A stretch of DNA of 6,158 bases from JAEWSN01 sp038249175. GTDB taxonomy: Bacteria > Bacillota > Clostridia > DSM-8532. The notes beneath the pieces were generated by a model, which was not told where the DNA came from, made no database searches, and was given only the letters and a program-made list of their open reading frames with translations. This document shows positions 6,080 through 6,158 of this stretch, in pieces; the stretch's first letter is position 1, and each line of letters starts with the position of its first letter. Where the stretch lies: contig JBBRWP010000190.1 in the NCBI GenBank assembly GCA_038249175.1, positions 1 to 6,158 on the forward strand, read 5' to 3'. The position numbers were made by a program, and so were the translations under genes.

Positions 6080-6115
6080 GCTTGGTTGGAAATACTTGAC
6101 TATTCAACACCAAGC
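6080..6115. promoter_or_regulatory. Candidate operator: imperfect dyad centred on the -35 box
   Basis: GCTTGG (6080-6085) and CCAAGC (6110-6115) are perfect inverted arms. Inside them TTG/CAA (6086-6088, 6105-6107) and AATA/TATT (6091-6094, 6101-6104) also pair if 2-nt bulges are allowed. The centre falls on the TTGACT -35 box. A TTGGAAA direct repeat (6073-6079 and 6086-6092) overlaps the left side. A repressor bound here would block polymerase. The regulator is unknown and the role is inferred. Confidence 0.35.
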
Positions 6116-6124
6116 ATGTAGAAT
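6096..6124 (+). promoter_or_regulatory. Strong SigA-type promoter of a rightward gene beyond the window
   Basis: TTGACT (6096-6101) and TAGAAT (6119-6124) are separated by exactly 17 nt, close to consensus at both boxes. Transcription would start near 6131, giving a short leader of about 30 nt before the coding start expected just past the window end. The promoter is divergent from the birA-side promoter at 5977-6005, so the two share about 90 nt of regulatory DNA. Confidence 0.8.
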
Positions 6125-6148
6125 GGCAAAGTATTTTTAATCATCATT

Positions 6149-6155
6149 AGGAGGG
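6149..6155 (+). promoter_or_regulatory. Ribosome binding site of the next, out-of-window gene
   Basis: AGGAGGG near the right edge is a near-perfect Shine-Dalgarno sequence, followed by only AAC before the window ends. With the promoter at 6096-6124 it predicts a plus-strand start codon within about 10 nt beyond the edge. Nothing of the protein is visible, so no product can be named. Confidence 0.75.
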
Positions 6156-6158
6156 AAC

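Overview
The window looks like a chromosomal housekeeping segment from a low- to mid-GC anaerobic Firmicute. My best guess is a Negativicute near Megasphaera/Veillonellaceae. This rests on the CIRCE-controlled groESL operon, strong AGGAGG-type ribosome binding sites, the birA–coaX association and the general look of the proteins. The placement is an inference, not a search result.

All confident genes lie on the minus strand. Reading in the direction of transcription (right to left): an unrecognised 218-aa protein (5244-5900); birA, biotin–protein ligase/repressor (3958-5247), joined to it by a 4-nt ATGA overlap; a 157-aa Arg/Asn/Gln-rich, probably disordered protein (3401-3874); coaX, type III pantothenate kinase (2496-3299); a 411-nt non-coding gap; then groES (1812-2084) and groEL (150-1796). 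The first four genes plausibly form one transcription unit starting at a TATAAT-type promoter near 5977-6005. birA and coaX are linked through cofactor supply: BirA biotinylates carboxylases such as acetyl-CoA carboxylase, and CoaX catalyses the first committed step of CoA synthesis.

groESL has its own promoter (TTGATT-17-TAGAAT) and a perfect CIRCE operator (2132-2158), which implies HrcA repression. At the right edge a divergent plus-strand promoter (TTGACT-17-TAGAAT, 6096-6124) and a strong ribosome binding site (6149-6155) announce a gene whose coding sequence begins just outside the window. An imperfect dyad is centred on its -35 box.

The least explained structure is at the left edge. 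Positions 10-146, immediately after the groEL stop codon, form a palindromic element with roughly 22-nt imperfect terminal inverted repeats enclosing two further hairpins. It resembles a MITE-like or structured-RNA element and lacks the layout of a terminator. Other points worth a second look are the two unrecognised proteins flanking birA and the unusually long BirA, which has two apparent insertions in its catalytic region. I see no tRNA, rRNA, CRISPR array or transposase gene.
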